Assembly (NCBI GenBank): GCA_002482775.1
Contig: DLGQ01000010.1
Span: forward strand, 8,914 to 54,435
DNA from: Flavobacteriales bacterium UBA7690
GTDB lineage: Bacteria; Bacteroidota; Bacteroidia; Flavobacteriales_F; PHOS-HE28
Length of the DNA: 45,522 bases
Direction of reading: 5' to 3'
The position numbers and the translations under genes were made by a program. The notes below the pieces were generated by a model. The model did not search any database. It was not told where the DNA came from and saw only the letters and a program-made list of their open reading frames with translations. How positions within the stretch are numbered: the first letter of the stretch is position 1; the number at the start of each line of letters is the position of its first letter. Of this stretch, positions 7,247 to 16,232 are shown piece by piece.

Positions 7247-8857
7247 ATGATCACAAGGGCCGCTCTCCTCGTCACGCTCATGTTTGATCTTGCGCCATTG
7301 CGGTCGGATGCCCAGACATGGGCTTGGAACGCCACGTTACCGGCACTTGGCGAGTGGTCTTTCGGAAGTGGTTCGGCCAGCGATCATCTGGTTTGTGATG
7401 TGGAGAACGACGTGGTGGTATCAGCGTACAGCAACGCCCTGTTGGGTGTGTTGCGCGTTCACGCCCGCCACGCGAACGGGTTGGACCAGTGGGGTACGAT
7501 CGCCGAAGTGGATTTTAATTCTGTAGTGGCCCTCGCCCCCAAAGCGTACGGTTGGGCCTTGGATCTGGATGCTGGACGCCTGGCTGTTACGGTGCGCGGT
7601 GGTGCGTATGGAACAACGGAGACGGGGTCGGTCTTCCTGTACCGGTTGGATGTGTCCGATCCAACGGAGCCGCTGCAGTTGATCGCTCAGGTGACCGCAC
7701 CGGGCCTCATGCCGGAGGATCATTTCGGGCATTGTGTCCAGCTGAGCGGGAATGAACTGTTCGTTGGTGCGCCAGGTAGGCCGCATGCCTTGGGTTCGGG
7801 GGCTGTCTTCATCTATACCATCGACGGGGATCAGGTGCAGCAACGAGCCGTGCTACAACCCCCGCCAGGTTCGTTCGGCCTCCCGTTCATGGGCGGATTC
7901 GGTTCTGCGCTGGCCGTGCAAGGTGATCGATTGGTGGTGGTTTCCCCTAGCTCCGGCGTGGCCCCGGGGTTCGAGTGCGGAGCCATCCATCCGTTCATCC
8001 GCAATGAGAACGACCCAGCAGGCTGGTCGGCCCTTAGCGCTTGGTACCAGCCAGCCTTGAACGTGGTCATGGATCCGGTGGATGGAACGCTTCAAGCGGT
8101 GATGCGCATGAACAACTTGGGCGAGGAAGGGGTATTCCTGGATGAAGACCAGACCTTCGTGCATTGGGCACGACCACACGGGTCCACGACATTGCAACCA
8201 GCGTGTGAACACTGCCAGGTGGTGCAACTGGAACTTACCGATGCAGGCTACACCATAGTGGATACCCTGGCTTTGGAAGCGGATGAAGTGCGCAAGCGTG
8301 GACTTCGATCATGGTGCTCCACAGCGGGTCGTCTTTTCGTGAATCATTTCGTGGACCCCGTTTCACCTTGGATACCTGGGACCTGGGGAACTACCGAACT
8401 CGCACCCGTGCAAGGCGGCGGATGGGAGGCCGTTTCGGAGATCCCCGCATTGGACGATTGCCAAGAGCTTTTTCTTCCTGTTCGCGTTTCGGGCAACACG
8501 CTGATCCGTGCCACCAAGAGCCCCGGATGTACATGGCCTACCACCAGCACACGCTACTATATAGAAGTTTTCCAACGGCAAGAGGAGGTGGGTGTCGAAA
8601 CGCCGGAAGACCATTATTCAACTTTGGGCATCTATCCGCAACCTGCTACTGTCGAGGTTCAGATAGACCTTCCTTATCCTGCGCAGTGGGCCGTGGAGGT
8701 CTTCGGTGTTGATGGTGCATCATGCACACCAGCGATCAGGAGGTCAACACCACATGCTGTGATCAGCGTGGACGCACTTGCTCCTGGACCTTACGTTGTT
8801 CGTGCAACAGATGGCACCCGGGGAACGACGCTCGTAGGCAGGCTCTTGGTTCAGTGA
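7247..8857 (+). CDS. Secreted FG-GAP-like protein with T9SS type A domain
   Basis: A 536-residue exported protein (signal peptide to about residue 22, SDAQ). The N-terminal ~230 residues carry degenerate FG-GAP blades (DHFGHCVQLSGNELFVGAPG, GAVFIYTIDGD). The middle has several cysteines (CEHCQ, WCSTAG, DDCQE, PGCTW) that may form disulphides outside the cell. The last ~80 residues are a type A sorting domain (LGIYPQPATVEVQI to GRLLVQ). It is homologous over most of its length to the protein at 14898-16220, which lacks this last domain. The 3' end overlaps the convergent VCBS gene by 7 nt. Confidence 0.72.
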   Translation: MITRAALLVTLMFDLAPLRSDAQTWAWNATLPALGEWSFGSGSASDHLVCDVENDVVVSAYSNALLGVLRVHARHANGLDQWGTIAEVDFNSVVALAPKAYGWALDLDAGRLAVTVRGGAYGTTETGSVFLYRLDVSDPTEPLQLIAQVTAPGLMPEDHFGHCVQLSGNELFVGAPGRPHALGSGAVFIYTIDGDQVQQRAVLQPPPGSFGLPFMGGFGSALAVQGDRLVVVSPSSGVAPGFECGAIHPFIRNENDPAGWSALSAWYQPALNVVMDPVDGTLQAVMRMNNLGEEGVFLDEDQTFVHWARPHGSTTLQPACEHCQVVQLELTDAGYTIVDTLALEADEVRKRGLRSWCSTAGRLFVNHFVDPVSPWIPGTWGTTELAPVQGGGWEAVSEIPALDDCQELFLPVRVSGNTLIRATKSPGCTWPTTSTRYYIEVFQRQEEVGVETPEDHYSTLGIYPQPATVEVQIDLPYPAQWAVEVFGVDGASCTPAIRRSTPHAVISVDALAPGPYVVRATDGTRGTTLVGRLLVQ

Positions 8858-10404
8858 TCCGTGCCGGATGCACGAACGAAGGGGATATGGATGGTCCCTG
8901 TCCCGGTCATGATCCACAGCAAGTGCAAACCATTGGAAAGTCCGGTGGTGGCTATGCGCATGGCCTTAGGGTCAGCTCCCGTATCCGCCTTTATCGGCTG
9001 TTCCCGTCCGGTCGCATCCACGATCCGGACTCCTTGGGTTCCTTCTGGCAGAACAACATGGAGGTGGTCTCCGCATGGGTTGGGCCAAAGAAGCGGTAGG
9101 GCCTTTCCGCCTTCCGGTGTGGCCAAGCCCACGGTGCTGTTCCAAGCTGCTGTCGCCGTGCCCGTGCATGTGGTGAAAGGGTCTACCCAGGTGTAGCCGA
9201 TGGTGAATTGGCCGGCCTCTACCATGGATGGATAGAGCACATCATCGAACACCCCAGGCCCAGAGTAGAATCCCCCCGCCGGAACACCGCCTTCCAAGGG
9301 GACGGGCACATCACTGGAAAGGGTGGTGATCGGGAGGTCCAACGTTACCACGGGTTCCACAGTACGGTTCTCCATTACGAAGATCGAATCGCTGTAGAGC
9401 GAGCTGTACAGGATGTCATCCAGCCCAGAACCTACGAGGTCCGCTATACGCACACCACGGGAGTTCGGCGCAGCACCAGCGGGAAAAGGTATGGTGCGTA
9501 GCGAAAGCCCGCCGTTCTGGTACTCGCGCACGCGTAGATCACCACTTATCTGGATCAGCTCCGGTTCGGGATCGCAATCAAAGTTCGAAACATAGGTAGG
9601 GCGCCAATCGAACCCCGCATAGTTGAAGATGTCATAGGTGCTTGGGCTGGTGCGTATGTAGGCATACTGGGCGCCCAGCAGATCCAGTAGGCCGTCGTTG
9701 TTCACATCAACAGGTACTGGATCCACATCGATCATGGAGCCACCGATGAAAATGAACGGGGCACCGTACGATCCATCCACCGTGTACGAAATGCACAACA
9801 CGCCGTTCAATCCTTGGCCTGCCATGAGGTCCAGGTCTCCATCCCCATCCCAGTCGAACGGGTCGAAGAGCGGAACGATGGTACCACCGGTGGTGACCAG
9901 AGGCGCACTGTCGTACGAAAAAGCGCACTGTCCATCGTTGGTGAGGAAGTGCAGTGTGGGTGAGGGGTCGAAGGTCTTGTACAAGATGTCCTGGTCACCA
10001 TCTCCGTCCAGGTCGGCAATGCGCGCATTGGCCGGTGCAAGCAAAGCGATCTCCTCGTAACCACTGCCCATGTTCCGCGCGATCGCTGTTCCGAAGTAGA
10101 GGTCCAGGTCATTGTCCCCGTCCATGTCCAACACCTTCAGCAAGGTCAACCCGGATTGCAACGTGGCGATGGTCCCCTCCGGCTGGAACCAGCTCCCATC
10201 ATTCCGGTACCAGCGAACCTCATTGCCTTCGGTGCGCACAAGGTCCATCAACCCATCATCATCCAGATCAACAACCACAGGTAGGTCCCCTTGGAACAGG
10301 AAAGCAGGATCAGCGAACGGGCTTTGACCCCGTGCCACAAGGGAAAGCATCCCGACCAAGGGAAGAAGAACGTAAGACCGGAATCGTAGCGTGCGTGGGA
10401 TCAT
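8851..10404 (-). CDS. Secreted VCBS/FG-GAP protein with T9SS type A-like domain
   Basis: A 517-residue protein with a signal peptide ending near residue 27 (VARGQ). The first ~330 residues contain VCBS/FG-GAP-like repeats with calcium-loop-type acidic motifs (DLDDDGLMDLV, DMDGDNDLDLYFG, DLDGDGDQDILY, DWDGDGDLDLMAG), which suggests a Ca2+-binding beta-propeller. A shared middle region follows (GGFYSGPGVFDDVLY), then a type A sorting domain (LLWPNPCGDHLHVVL, RIVDATGRE). After it the protein runs on for about nine residues (FVRASGTDH) across the overlap with the convergent gene, an unusual tail for a cleaved sorting signal. It is homologous to the protein at 16233-17894. Confidence 0.78.
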   Translation of the reverse strand: MIPRTLRFRSYVLLPLVGMLSLVARGQSPFADPAFLFQGDLPVVVDLDDDGLMDLVRTEGNEVRWYRNDGSWFQPEGTIATLQSGLTLLKVLDMDGDNDLDLYFGTAIARNMGSGYEEIALLAPANARIADLDGDGDQDILYKTFDPSPTLHFLTNDGQCAFSYDSAPLVTTGGTIVPLFDPFDWDGDGDLDLMAGQGLNGVLCISYTVDGSYGAPFIFIGGSMIDVDPVPVDVNNDGLLDLLGAQYAYIRTSPSTYDIFNYAGFDWRPTYVSNFDCDPEPELIQISGDLRVREYQNGGLSLRTIPFPAGAAPNSRGVRIADLVGSGLDDILYSSLYSDSIFVMENRTVEPVVTLDLPITTLSSDVPVPLEGGVPAGGFYSGPGVFDDVLYPSMVEAGQFTIGYTWVDPFTTCTGTATAAWNSTVGLATPEGGKALPLLWPNPCGDHLHVVLPEGTQGVRIVDATGREQPIKADTGADPKAMRIATTGLSNGLHLLWIMTGTGTIHIPFVRASGTDH

Positions 10405-10428
10405 TTGCAGTGATGCCGATCGGACCTT

Positions 10429-11814
10429 CTATGGTAATTGCGCCACACGCAAGTTGGTAGGTACCACTCCCCCTATTACCGAGAGGATGATATCCCGGTC
10501 GTTACCCGAGCCGGTGTATTGCGTGGCACCGCTGAGGTTCACATCTTCCGTGTGGTACCCCGACACCGAATTCGTGGGAATGGTACCTCCGATCCTGAAT
10601 AGCACATTATCCCGGTCGTTCCCAGATCCTGTGTAGGAGACGATACCGTCGCCGTTGCAATCCCCAGCCCAAAGTGCTCGCCTTCCACTAACGGTCTTGG
10701 TGGGCTCGGTACCATGGATCGTCGTGCTCGTTAGTGTGAGGTCTGCTGCGATCGCAGTACCATTCGCTGTGCGGTTCGTCGCGGTCATCACCCCAAGGTG
10801 GTTGCGGTGGCGCACACCGATCTTCACCTGTCCCATGGGGAAGGTCAAATTCGGTACGCTGCCATTGGGCATCACCACATCCCCATCGCGTTGAACGAGG
10901 GCTGCCCATTGTGCGATGATCTCGTTGGTGGTACCATGGCGCGCTTCGATCACCACCCAATCCACGATCGCATTGTCTCCCGTGGTGAGCAATAGTAACG
11001 GACCGATGTTGGCTCCACTGTTGTTGAGGGAATATCCAAGTGCTGAGTACGGTTCAGAGGAGAGGATAGCACCGCTCGTGCGCAACGCATCGTTCATCTT
11101 CAAGGTCGTGGCATCCAACGGTCCCTGCAAGAAGGCCTTCATGTTCACGGTGGTAGGCACGGAAGCAGTACTTAAACTGACCACATCGCTCCAAGGACCC
11201 GCACCACCCGTGTTCACGCCCCGAGCACGCCAGTAGTAGGTGGTGCCCGCTTGCAGGTTCTGTGTGGGTGAATACTGTGCCCCCGATGCCCCTTGGATGA
11301 TCGATGCACCCGATGGGTCCGGGTTCGTGGAGATCTGATACTCCGTCCGCCAGGGCTGGCCGCCAACTGCCTGCCAAAACTCAATGGGGCTGCTTAGAAC
11401 CACACTTGTTGAAACCCCGACGGATCCATCTATCGGTTCCAGCGTTGGTTGGATCGGTCGTAGGGGGGGGTGTGGCACGGTTTGGAACGTGCAGCCGATC
11501 CCATAACCGGACCAACTACCCGTGACCGGATCGTTCACTTCGATATACCATGTGCAGGCGACATCGGGTGGTATGAACGGGATCGTGCGACTTGTGGTTC
11601 CGGAGCCTAGCGAAACTGTTCCGGCACAACTGGTGAGGCGGTAGGTTCCGCTCGGCAACGCATTGGCCCAGCTCAATGTTACTGAACCAGGTTCGGGTGG
11701 TTGTTGAAGGGTGATGGTAACGTTGCAGGGGGATTGTGCCACGAGTATAGGAGCCAAGAATACCAGACCTGCGCTGAGGAAAAACAGCCGACCAAGGGAG
11801 AGGTGGGGGGGCAT
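10429..11814 (-). CDS. Secreted FN3-like protein with C-terminal dockerin-like repeats
   Basis: A 461-residue exported protein (signal peptide to about residue 27, PILVAQ). A beta-rich N-terminal part and a fibronectin-III-like domain (QNLQAGTTYYWRARGVNTGGAGPWSD-type) are followed by a domain common in Bacteroidota surface proteins (KAFLQGPL, VQRDGDVVMPNG, VRHRNHLGVMT). The C-terminus carries two dockerin-like repeats (DCNGDGIVSYTGSGNDRD and DVNLSGATQYTGSGNDRD), probably Ca2+-binding. No T9SS type A or B domain is recognised. The frame is open from 11877, but that stretch overlaps the upstream gene, and ATG 11814 opens a clean signal peptide. It is paralogous to the next gene (11837-13195). 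Confidence 0.75.
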   Translation of the reverse strand: MPPHLSLGRLFFLSAGLVFLAPILVAQSPCNVTITLQQPPEPGSVTLSWANALPSGTYRLTSCAGTVSLGSGTTSRTIPFIPPDVACTWYIEVNDPVTGSWSGYGIGCTFQTVPHPPLRPIQPTLEPIDGSVGVSTSVVLSSPIEFWQAVGGQPWRTEYQISTNPDPSGASIIQGASGAQYSPTQNLQAGTTYYWRARGVNTGGAGPWSDVVSLSTASVPTTVNMKAFLQGPLDATTLKMNDALRTSGAILSSEPYSALGYSLNNSGANIGPLLLLTTGDNAIVDWVVIEARHGTTNEIIAQWAALVQRDGDVVMPNGSVPNLTFPMGQVKIGVRHRNHLGVMTATNRTANGTAIAADLTLTSTTIHGTEPTKTVSGRRALWAGDCNGDGIVSYTGSGNDRDNVLFRIGGTIPTNSVSGYHTEDVNLSGATQYTGSGNDRDIILSVIGGVVPTNLRVAQLP

Positions 11815-11836
11815 CTTCGAAGGATCTTGGGTATGG

Positions 11837-13195
11837 TCAAGGTAGTTGCTGTACGCGGGAATTGGTAGGTACCACACCGCCGATCACCGATAGGACGATG
11901 TCGCGATCGTTGCCCGAACCCGTGTACAGCGTGGTCCCGCTCATGTTCACATCTTCCCGTAGGTAGCCGGCTGCAGAATTGGTGGGTACCACTCCGCCGA
12001 TGGCCGAAAGGACCCTGTCGCGATCGTTGTTGGAACCCGTGTAGAGCACGGTGCCATCCCCATTGCAGTCGCCAGCCCAGAGCGCGGCGGTGGTGCCATT
12101 GGTGTACCGTGCGTTCGTGCCGAAGGTATTGGTGGTGGTGGAGAGCAAGTTCACGGTGATGCTACTTCCGTTGGGTGTGTAGGTATCGTTGGTCATCGCA
12201 CCAAGGTGGTTCCTGTGGCGCACCGCGATCTTCACAGGCGACATCGGGAAATTGAAACTGGGCACCGTGCCATTCGGCATGACCACATCACCATCGCGTT
12301 GTACGAGCATCGCGTAGCTGGTGATGAACGCGTTGGTGAGCCCGTTGTGGATCTGGACCAAGACCCAGTCCACGATGGCGTTGTTCCCGGTGGTGGTGAG
12401 CAGGGAAGGGGTCAGCGTGGCGCCGAAATTCGAACGCACATAGAGGCCCAGGCCGGTGTAGGGCTCGGATGCAGGTATGAGCGAATTCGTTCGAAGGCCA
12501 TCGCTCATCAACGGTGTGCCACCGACAACAAGCGGTCCCTGAAGGAAGGCTTTCAGGGTCATCGAAGTGACAGGTGTTCGCGTGAAGAACCTGCGTGATA
12601 CGCTCCACGGTCCGGTACCGGCACTGTTGCGTCCCCTCACCCTGAAGTAATACGTGGTGCTCTCGGTCAAGGTGCTTACGAAATTGTTGTTCGTCGTGTT
12701 GGTGGTGAAGGTGCTTGCTCCACTGAAGGTTGAACTGGTGCTGTATTGGTATTCATAATTGGTGGAACCTCCTGAACCACCCCAGGAGAAGTTGATCGTG
12801 GAAACCTCCGGTTGGTCCTCTTGTGGGGTGTAGACGATGGGTGCTGCTGTGGGTGCGCTTACCGTGGAGGTGGTGAAGAAGTCGCAGGTGGCACTGAACT
12901 GCCCCCAGGAACCATTGTAGGTAGGTGCACGGCGCCAGTAGTAGTGTTTGCCGTATTGGAGCGGTAGTGATACGCTGAGGGCGCTGCTACCATAGCTCAA
13001 CGAATAGAGCGGCGATTGGAAATTGGACACGGTGTCCAGTTGGAACTGGTATCCGTTGCCATCGCCCACAGGCCAGCTCATGGTGATGTTCGTACTTGGA
13101 TCCAGCGTTGGGCCACCGCAGGGGGTGAACTGCGCCATCAGTGCGCTGCCTATCCCAAGTGCTGGGATGAGCAACTTGAATTTCAACTTGACCAT
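11837..13195 (-). CDS. Secreted FN3-like protein with C-terminal dockerin-like repeats (paralogue)
   Basis: A 452-residue protein with a signal peptide ending near residue 21 (SALMAQ). Two FN3-like segments (YGKHYYWRRAP and ESTTYYFRVRGRNSAGTGPWS) precede the same middle domain as its neighbour (LKAFLQGPL, QRDGDVVMPNGTVP, VRHRNHLGAMT). Two repeats of the DCNGDG/YTGSGNDRD/IGGVVPTN type close the protein. The last ~28 residues are almost identical to those of 10429-11814, which suggests recent duplication or gene conversion. It is exported and probably binds calcium and surface ligands; no catalytic motif is visible. It is the first gene of this minus-strand pair, 22 nt before the next start, and is divergent from the FG-GAP gene at 13354. 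Confidence 0.76.
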   Translation of the reverse strand: MVKLKFKLLIPALGIGSALMAQFTPCGGPTLDPSTNITMSWPVGDGNGYQFQLDTVSNFQSPLYSLSYGSSALSVSLPLQYGKHYYWRRAPTYNGSWGQFSATCDFFTTSTVSAPTAAPIVYTPQEDQPEVSTINFSWGGSGGSTNYEYQYSTSSTFSGASTFTTNTTNNNFVSTLTESTTYYFRVRGRNSAGTGPWSVSRRFFTRTPVTSMTLKAFLQGPLVVGGTPLMSDGLRTNSLIPASEPYTGLGLYVRSNFGATLTPSLLTTTGNNAIVDWVLVQIHNGLTNAFITSYAMLVQRDGDVVMPNGTVPSFNFPMSPVKIAVRHRNHLGAMTNDTYTPNGSSITVNLLSTTTNTFGTNARYTNGTTAALWAGDCNGDGTVLYTGSNNDRDRVLSAIGGVVPTNSAAGYLREDVNMSGTTLYTGSGNDRDIVLSVIGGVVPTNSRVQQLP

Positions 13196-13353
13196 GATCG
13201 TTAGGATAGTAGTGGTGGAATTTCACGTTCGGCAACTTCGAAATTAGGGCATCTTGGGCGGGTTGCGTATCCCCATTTAGTGGTAGCTGGTCACTGCTAC
13301 ATGGTTCGTTCCTTTGGCGGTATTATCTTTTCCGGGTCCTATCCCTCAAGACC

Positions 13354-14901
13354 ATGTACCGTTGGTGGCTTCGTTCCTGTTGCCTGTGCATCGCACTCTG
13401 CGGGAGGGTCCTATGCGCACCTGCCCAGTACTGGGTAGAAGTGCCCGTGGACCCACCCGCGGATATGCCTTCGGGAGCGCGGTTCGGGGCAGCACTTGCT
13501 TTAGCGGATGATATGCTTTTGGTAGGCGCACCAGAGGCCGATGCGGGGGAAGCTTCTTCAGGGCTCGCCGTCCTGTACGGTCGCTATCATGGTGGCGTCA
13601 ACGGCTGGGGCGAGCTGGCTCGTTTCGCACCGCTCACACCGGTGCCTCAAGGAGGCTTCGGGACGAGTGTTCACCTATCCGGGGGTCTCGCTCTTATCGG
13701 TGCTCCCGGTGAGGTCAACGTTTCAGAAACCACCGGTGGGATCCATGTGTACCAGCGGCATCTGGGGGGTAACGAGAACTGGGGCCTACTTCAACGCATC
13801 ACCATCGATTCGCTATTCCCAGGTATGCGATTCGGGGAGCACTTCCTTCTTGCTGGTGATGTGCTCCTGGTGGACTGCCCTGGATATGATGAGAACCGCC
13901 AGGACCTCAACTCAGGCAACGGAGCCTTGGTGGTATTCGAGCGCGATGCCTCGGGACTTTTCCGGCATAGACGTTTCATCAAAGGTGGCTCGCTTGTTCC
14001 CACCACTACCAATAGGCCGGCGCTGAGCGGGTGGTTCGCGGTCCATGACCAGCGCTTGGTGTACACATCCAATGCGTACAAAGCTTACAGTGTGCCGCTC
14101 CAAGCCGTTCTTACCGAAGCGTTCTTCGAACCCGAGCCGCTCGTTCTTACGGATACCTACGGCTATCAACCTACCGCACTTGAATACAAAGGTGTGGTTT
14201 CCAGCGATGATCACTTGATCGTGGACGTACAGGTCTCACCCCCGAGTTCGCCACCACAGTTGGTCGCGTTCGTGAACAACGAAGAGGGTGCCCTTGTGCA
14301 AGCAGGCCGCATGCGTCCAGATACGTTGGCACAGGGTATCGAGTGGTGGGGTTGGGGGCAAGCCTTGCACATCGCGCATGATCGTGTGGTAGTAGGTGCG
14401 TTCGGCCACGAGTTCTTCACCCCATTGGGTCATGCGGAGGTCTTCACCCGGGATAACACGGCACAGAACGGGTGGCGAAGGATCGGCTACCTCGTTGCTT
14501 CTGACCCAAGCTATGGAGACCAGTTCGGGAAGGCGGCTCGTTTGGATGATGAGATCGTGGTCATCGGAGCCCCGGGATATGGTGACGCCGACAGGGGCAG
14601 GGTCTATGTCTACCTGGATCCGAACGTCGGCTCCCTGGAGACCCTCGCTCGGGAAGCGACCGCGTTCTGTTGGCCTGTTCCTGTTCTCCGAACGAGTGGG
14701 ATCTTGCATCTTTCACCAGCTGCTGCTGCCTGGGCGGGGGAGTACACCATTCACGACATGCAGGGCCGCTTGCTCCGCGCAGTTCGTTCCCGGGGCTCGG
14801 AACTCGATGTGTCCGGCCTGGAGGTGGGTGCCTACACCCTGGTGTGGCGTCCCGTTGATCGGCCCGGGCCAATGTCCACGCGTTTCATCATCGCACCATG
14901 A
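13354..14901 (+). CDS. Secreted FG-GAP repeat protein with drifted T9SS type A domain
   Basis: A 515-residue protein. A Cys-rich signal peptide (SCCLCIALCGRVLCAPAQ) ends near residue 25. FG-GAP blades recur through the body (ARFGAALALADDMLLVGAPEA, then DQFGKAARLDDEIVVIGAPGY with GRVYVYLDP). The last ~75 residues have the strand pattern of a type A sorting domain (YTIHDMQGRLLRAV, GAYTLVW), but the YPNP-like start is replaced by CWPVPV. It aligns with the protein at 5670-7244 over nearly its full length, including the opening AQYW. Its stop overlaps the next start (ATGA), so the two are translationally coupled. A TATCTTTT box, one mismatch from TAnnTTTG, lies 22 nt before the ATG. Confidence 0.75.
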   Translation: MYRWWLRSCCLCIALCGRVLCAPAQYWVEVPVDPPADMPSGARFGAALALADDMLLVGAPEADAGEASSGLAVLYGRYHGGVNGWGELARFAPLTPVPQGGFGTSVHLSGGLALIGAPGEVNVSETTGGIHVYQRHLGGNENWGLLQRITIDSLFPGMRFGEHFLLAGDVLLVDCPGYDENRQDLNSGNGALVVFERDASGLFRHRRFIKGGSLVPTTTNRPALSGWFAVHDQRLVYTSNAYKAYSVPLQAVLTEAFFEPEPLVLTDTYGYQPTALEYKGVVSSDDHLIVDVQVSPPSSPPQLVAFVNNEEGALVQAGRMRPDTLAQGIEWWGWGQALHIAHDRVVVGAFGHEFFTPLGHAEVFTRDNTAQNGWRRIGYLVASDPSYGDQFGKAARLDDEIVVIGAPGYGDADRGRVYVYLDPNVGSLETLAREATAFCWPVPVLRTSGILHLSPAAAAWAGEYTIHDMQGRLLRAVRSRGSELDVSGLEVGAYTLVWRPVDRPGPMSTRFIIAP

Positions 14902-16220
14902 GCACGCGTTCTTCCATGCATTCGGGTCGTCGTTCCATGGTGGTCATTCTGGCATGTGCTTCCGTTATCCACACCCGCGCGCAAGAATGGAACCTTCAAA
15001 GGGCCATGGACCTGGGTCCGGTACCGATGGATGCGCACTTGGACTTGGCCTTGGAGAACGACCTGTTCGTGGTCGGCATCAGTTCCGCCTCAGGTGGATC
15101 GGTGCGGATCCATCGGCGCAACGAAGGTGGACCCGATCAATGGGAACCGATCGCCGTGCTCAACGATCCCGATCCTTGGGCTGCGCATAGCTTGGTGCTT
15201 CGCGGTGATCTCTTGTTGGTAGGTTCGCCCGGTTCCGATGTCGCTGGCGCTTACTCCGGAAAGGTGCGTGTGTTCAGGATCGATACCTCGCAACCGAACC
15301 AACCCCTCAGTGAAAGCCAGCCCGTGGTACTGGCCGATGCGCAGGCTGAGGATCGTTTCGGCTATGCGATGGAACTTGCCGGTGATACCTTGTGGGTAAG
15401 CGCTATCGGCCGATCGGCTTTTCATGTCAACGGCGTGGTGCAGGCCTTCTCGGTCCTGGAGGCTGGCCTTGCACCGATCAGCGCGCTATCCCCGCGATGG
15501 ACGGATTCTCAACTGCCGTTCACGCGTGGTTTCGGGGTTGCCGTGCTGCCTCGGGCGAACAGGGTACTGGTCGCAGCACCTTTTTCCGGGTTCGACACCA
15601 CGTTGGTGGATTCGGATATCGGATCCCTGCACGCCTACGTGCGCGATGCCACCGAGCCGAACGGCTGGCGTGTGGACACCGTTCTGTTCGACCATACCCT
15701 GCAAGAAGACTGCGGCTATGCGCGCGTTCAGCTGGGCCGTTGGGGATTGGGGTATTCTCAAGGGTGTTTGGTCGTGGATCATTCGAATTCCTTTAGTGGA
15801 GTGCAGGGGAACAGCCTTGTGCCCTGGCCCGTGCAACCACCTTCACCAGAAGGGTGTGCTGCGTGTGGTTTACGATTGATCCCGTGGGAAGGGACATTGG
15901 ATCTTGAGGGGGGCGATTTCCTTCCTGCGGATCCTTCATGGGAACGCGCTACTTCCGGATGGTTCGCCACGGATGACGCCTTGTTCGTGGAGTGGTTCGA
16001 TTCGTCGGATCAAACCTGGCATACGGCACAACACCAGCGCGATCCTGTGGATGGCACTTGGTCCGTTCCGTACCTGATCGATGAACTTGATGTGTGTGAT
16101 GACCTGAGCGGGCCGCTGGTGGTGAAAGGTGATGTGCTACTGCGCACAGCTTGGCGTAGTGGTGATGCGTGTGGCGCTCCTGGAGCCGCTCGTGTGGAAG
16201 TGCAACTCTTCCAACGCTGA
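14898..16220 (+). CDS. Exported FG-GAP-like protein lacking the T9SS sorting domain
   Basis: A 440-residue protein with a signal peptide ending near residue 29 (SVIHTRAQ). It aligns with the 536-residue protein at 7247-8857: FG-GAP-like blades in the first half (DRFGYAMELAGDTLWVSAIG), a similar middle with scattered cysteines (CAACG, DVCDD, GDACG), and a matching end at VEVQLFQR versus IEVFQRQEEV. There it stops, whereas the homologue continues for ~90 residues into a type A sorting domain. The product is therefore exported to the periplasm but has no visible signal for type IX export; it may be a non-secreted remnant or may work with its coupled neighbour. The stop is 12 nt from the end of the convergent gene. 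Confidence 0.7.
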   Translation: MSTRSSMHSGRRSMVVILACASVIHTRAQEWNLQRAMDLGPVPMDAHLDLALENDLFVVGISSASGGSVRIHRRNEGGPDQWEPIAVLNDPDPWAAHSLVLRGDLLLVGSPGSDVAGAYSGKVRVFRIDTSQPNQPLSESQPVVLADAQAEDRFGYAMELAGDTLWVSAIGRSAFHVNGVVQAFSVLEAGLAPISALSPRWTDSQLPFTRGFGVAVLPRANRVLVAAPFSGFDTTLVDSDIGSLHAYVRDATEPNGWRVDTVLFDHTLQEDCGYARVQLGRWGLGYSQGCLVVDHSNSFSGVQGNSLVPWPVQPPSPEGCAACGLRLIPWEGTLDLEGGDFLPADPSWERATSGWFATDDALFVEWFDSSDQTWHTAQHQRDPVDGTWSVPYLIDELDVCDDLSGPLVVKGDVLLRTAWRSGDACGAPGAARVEVQLFQR

Positions 16221-16232
16221 GCGCATCGGTCG

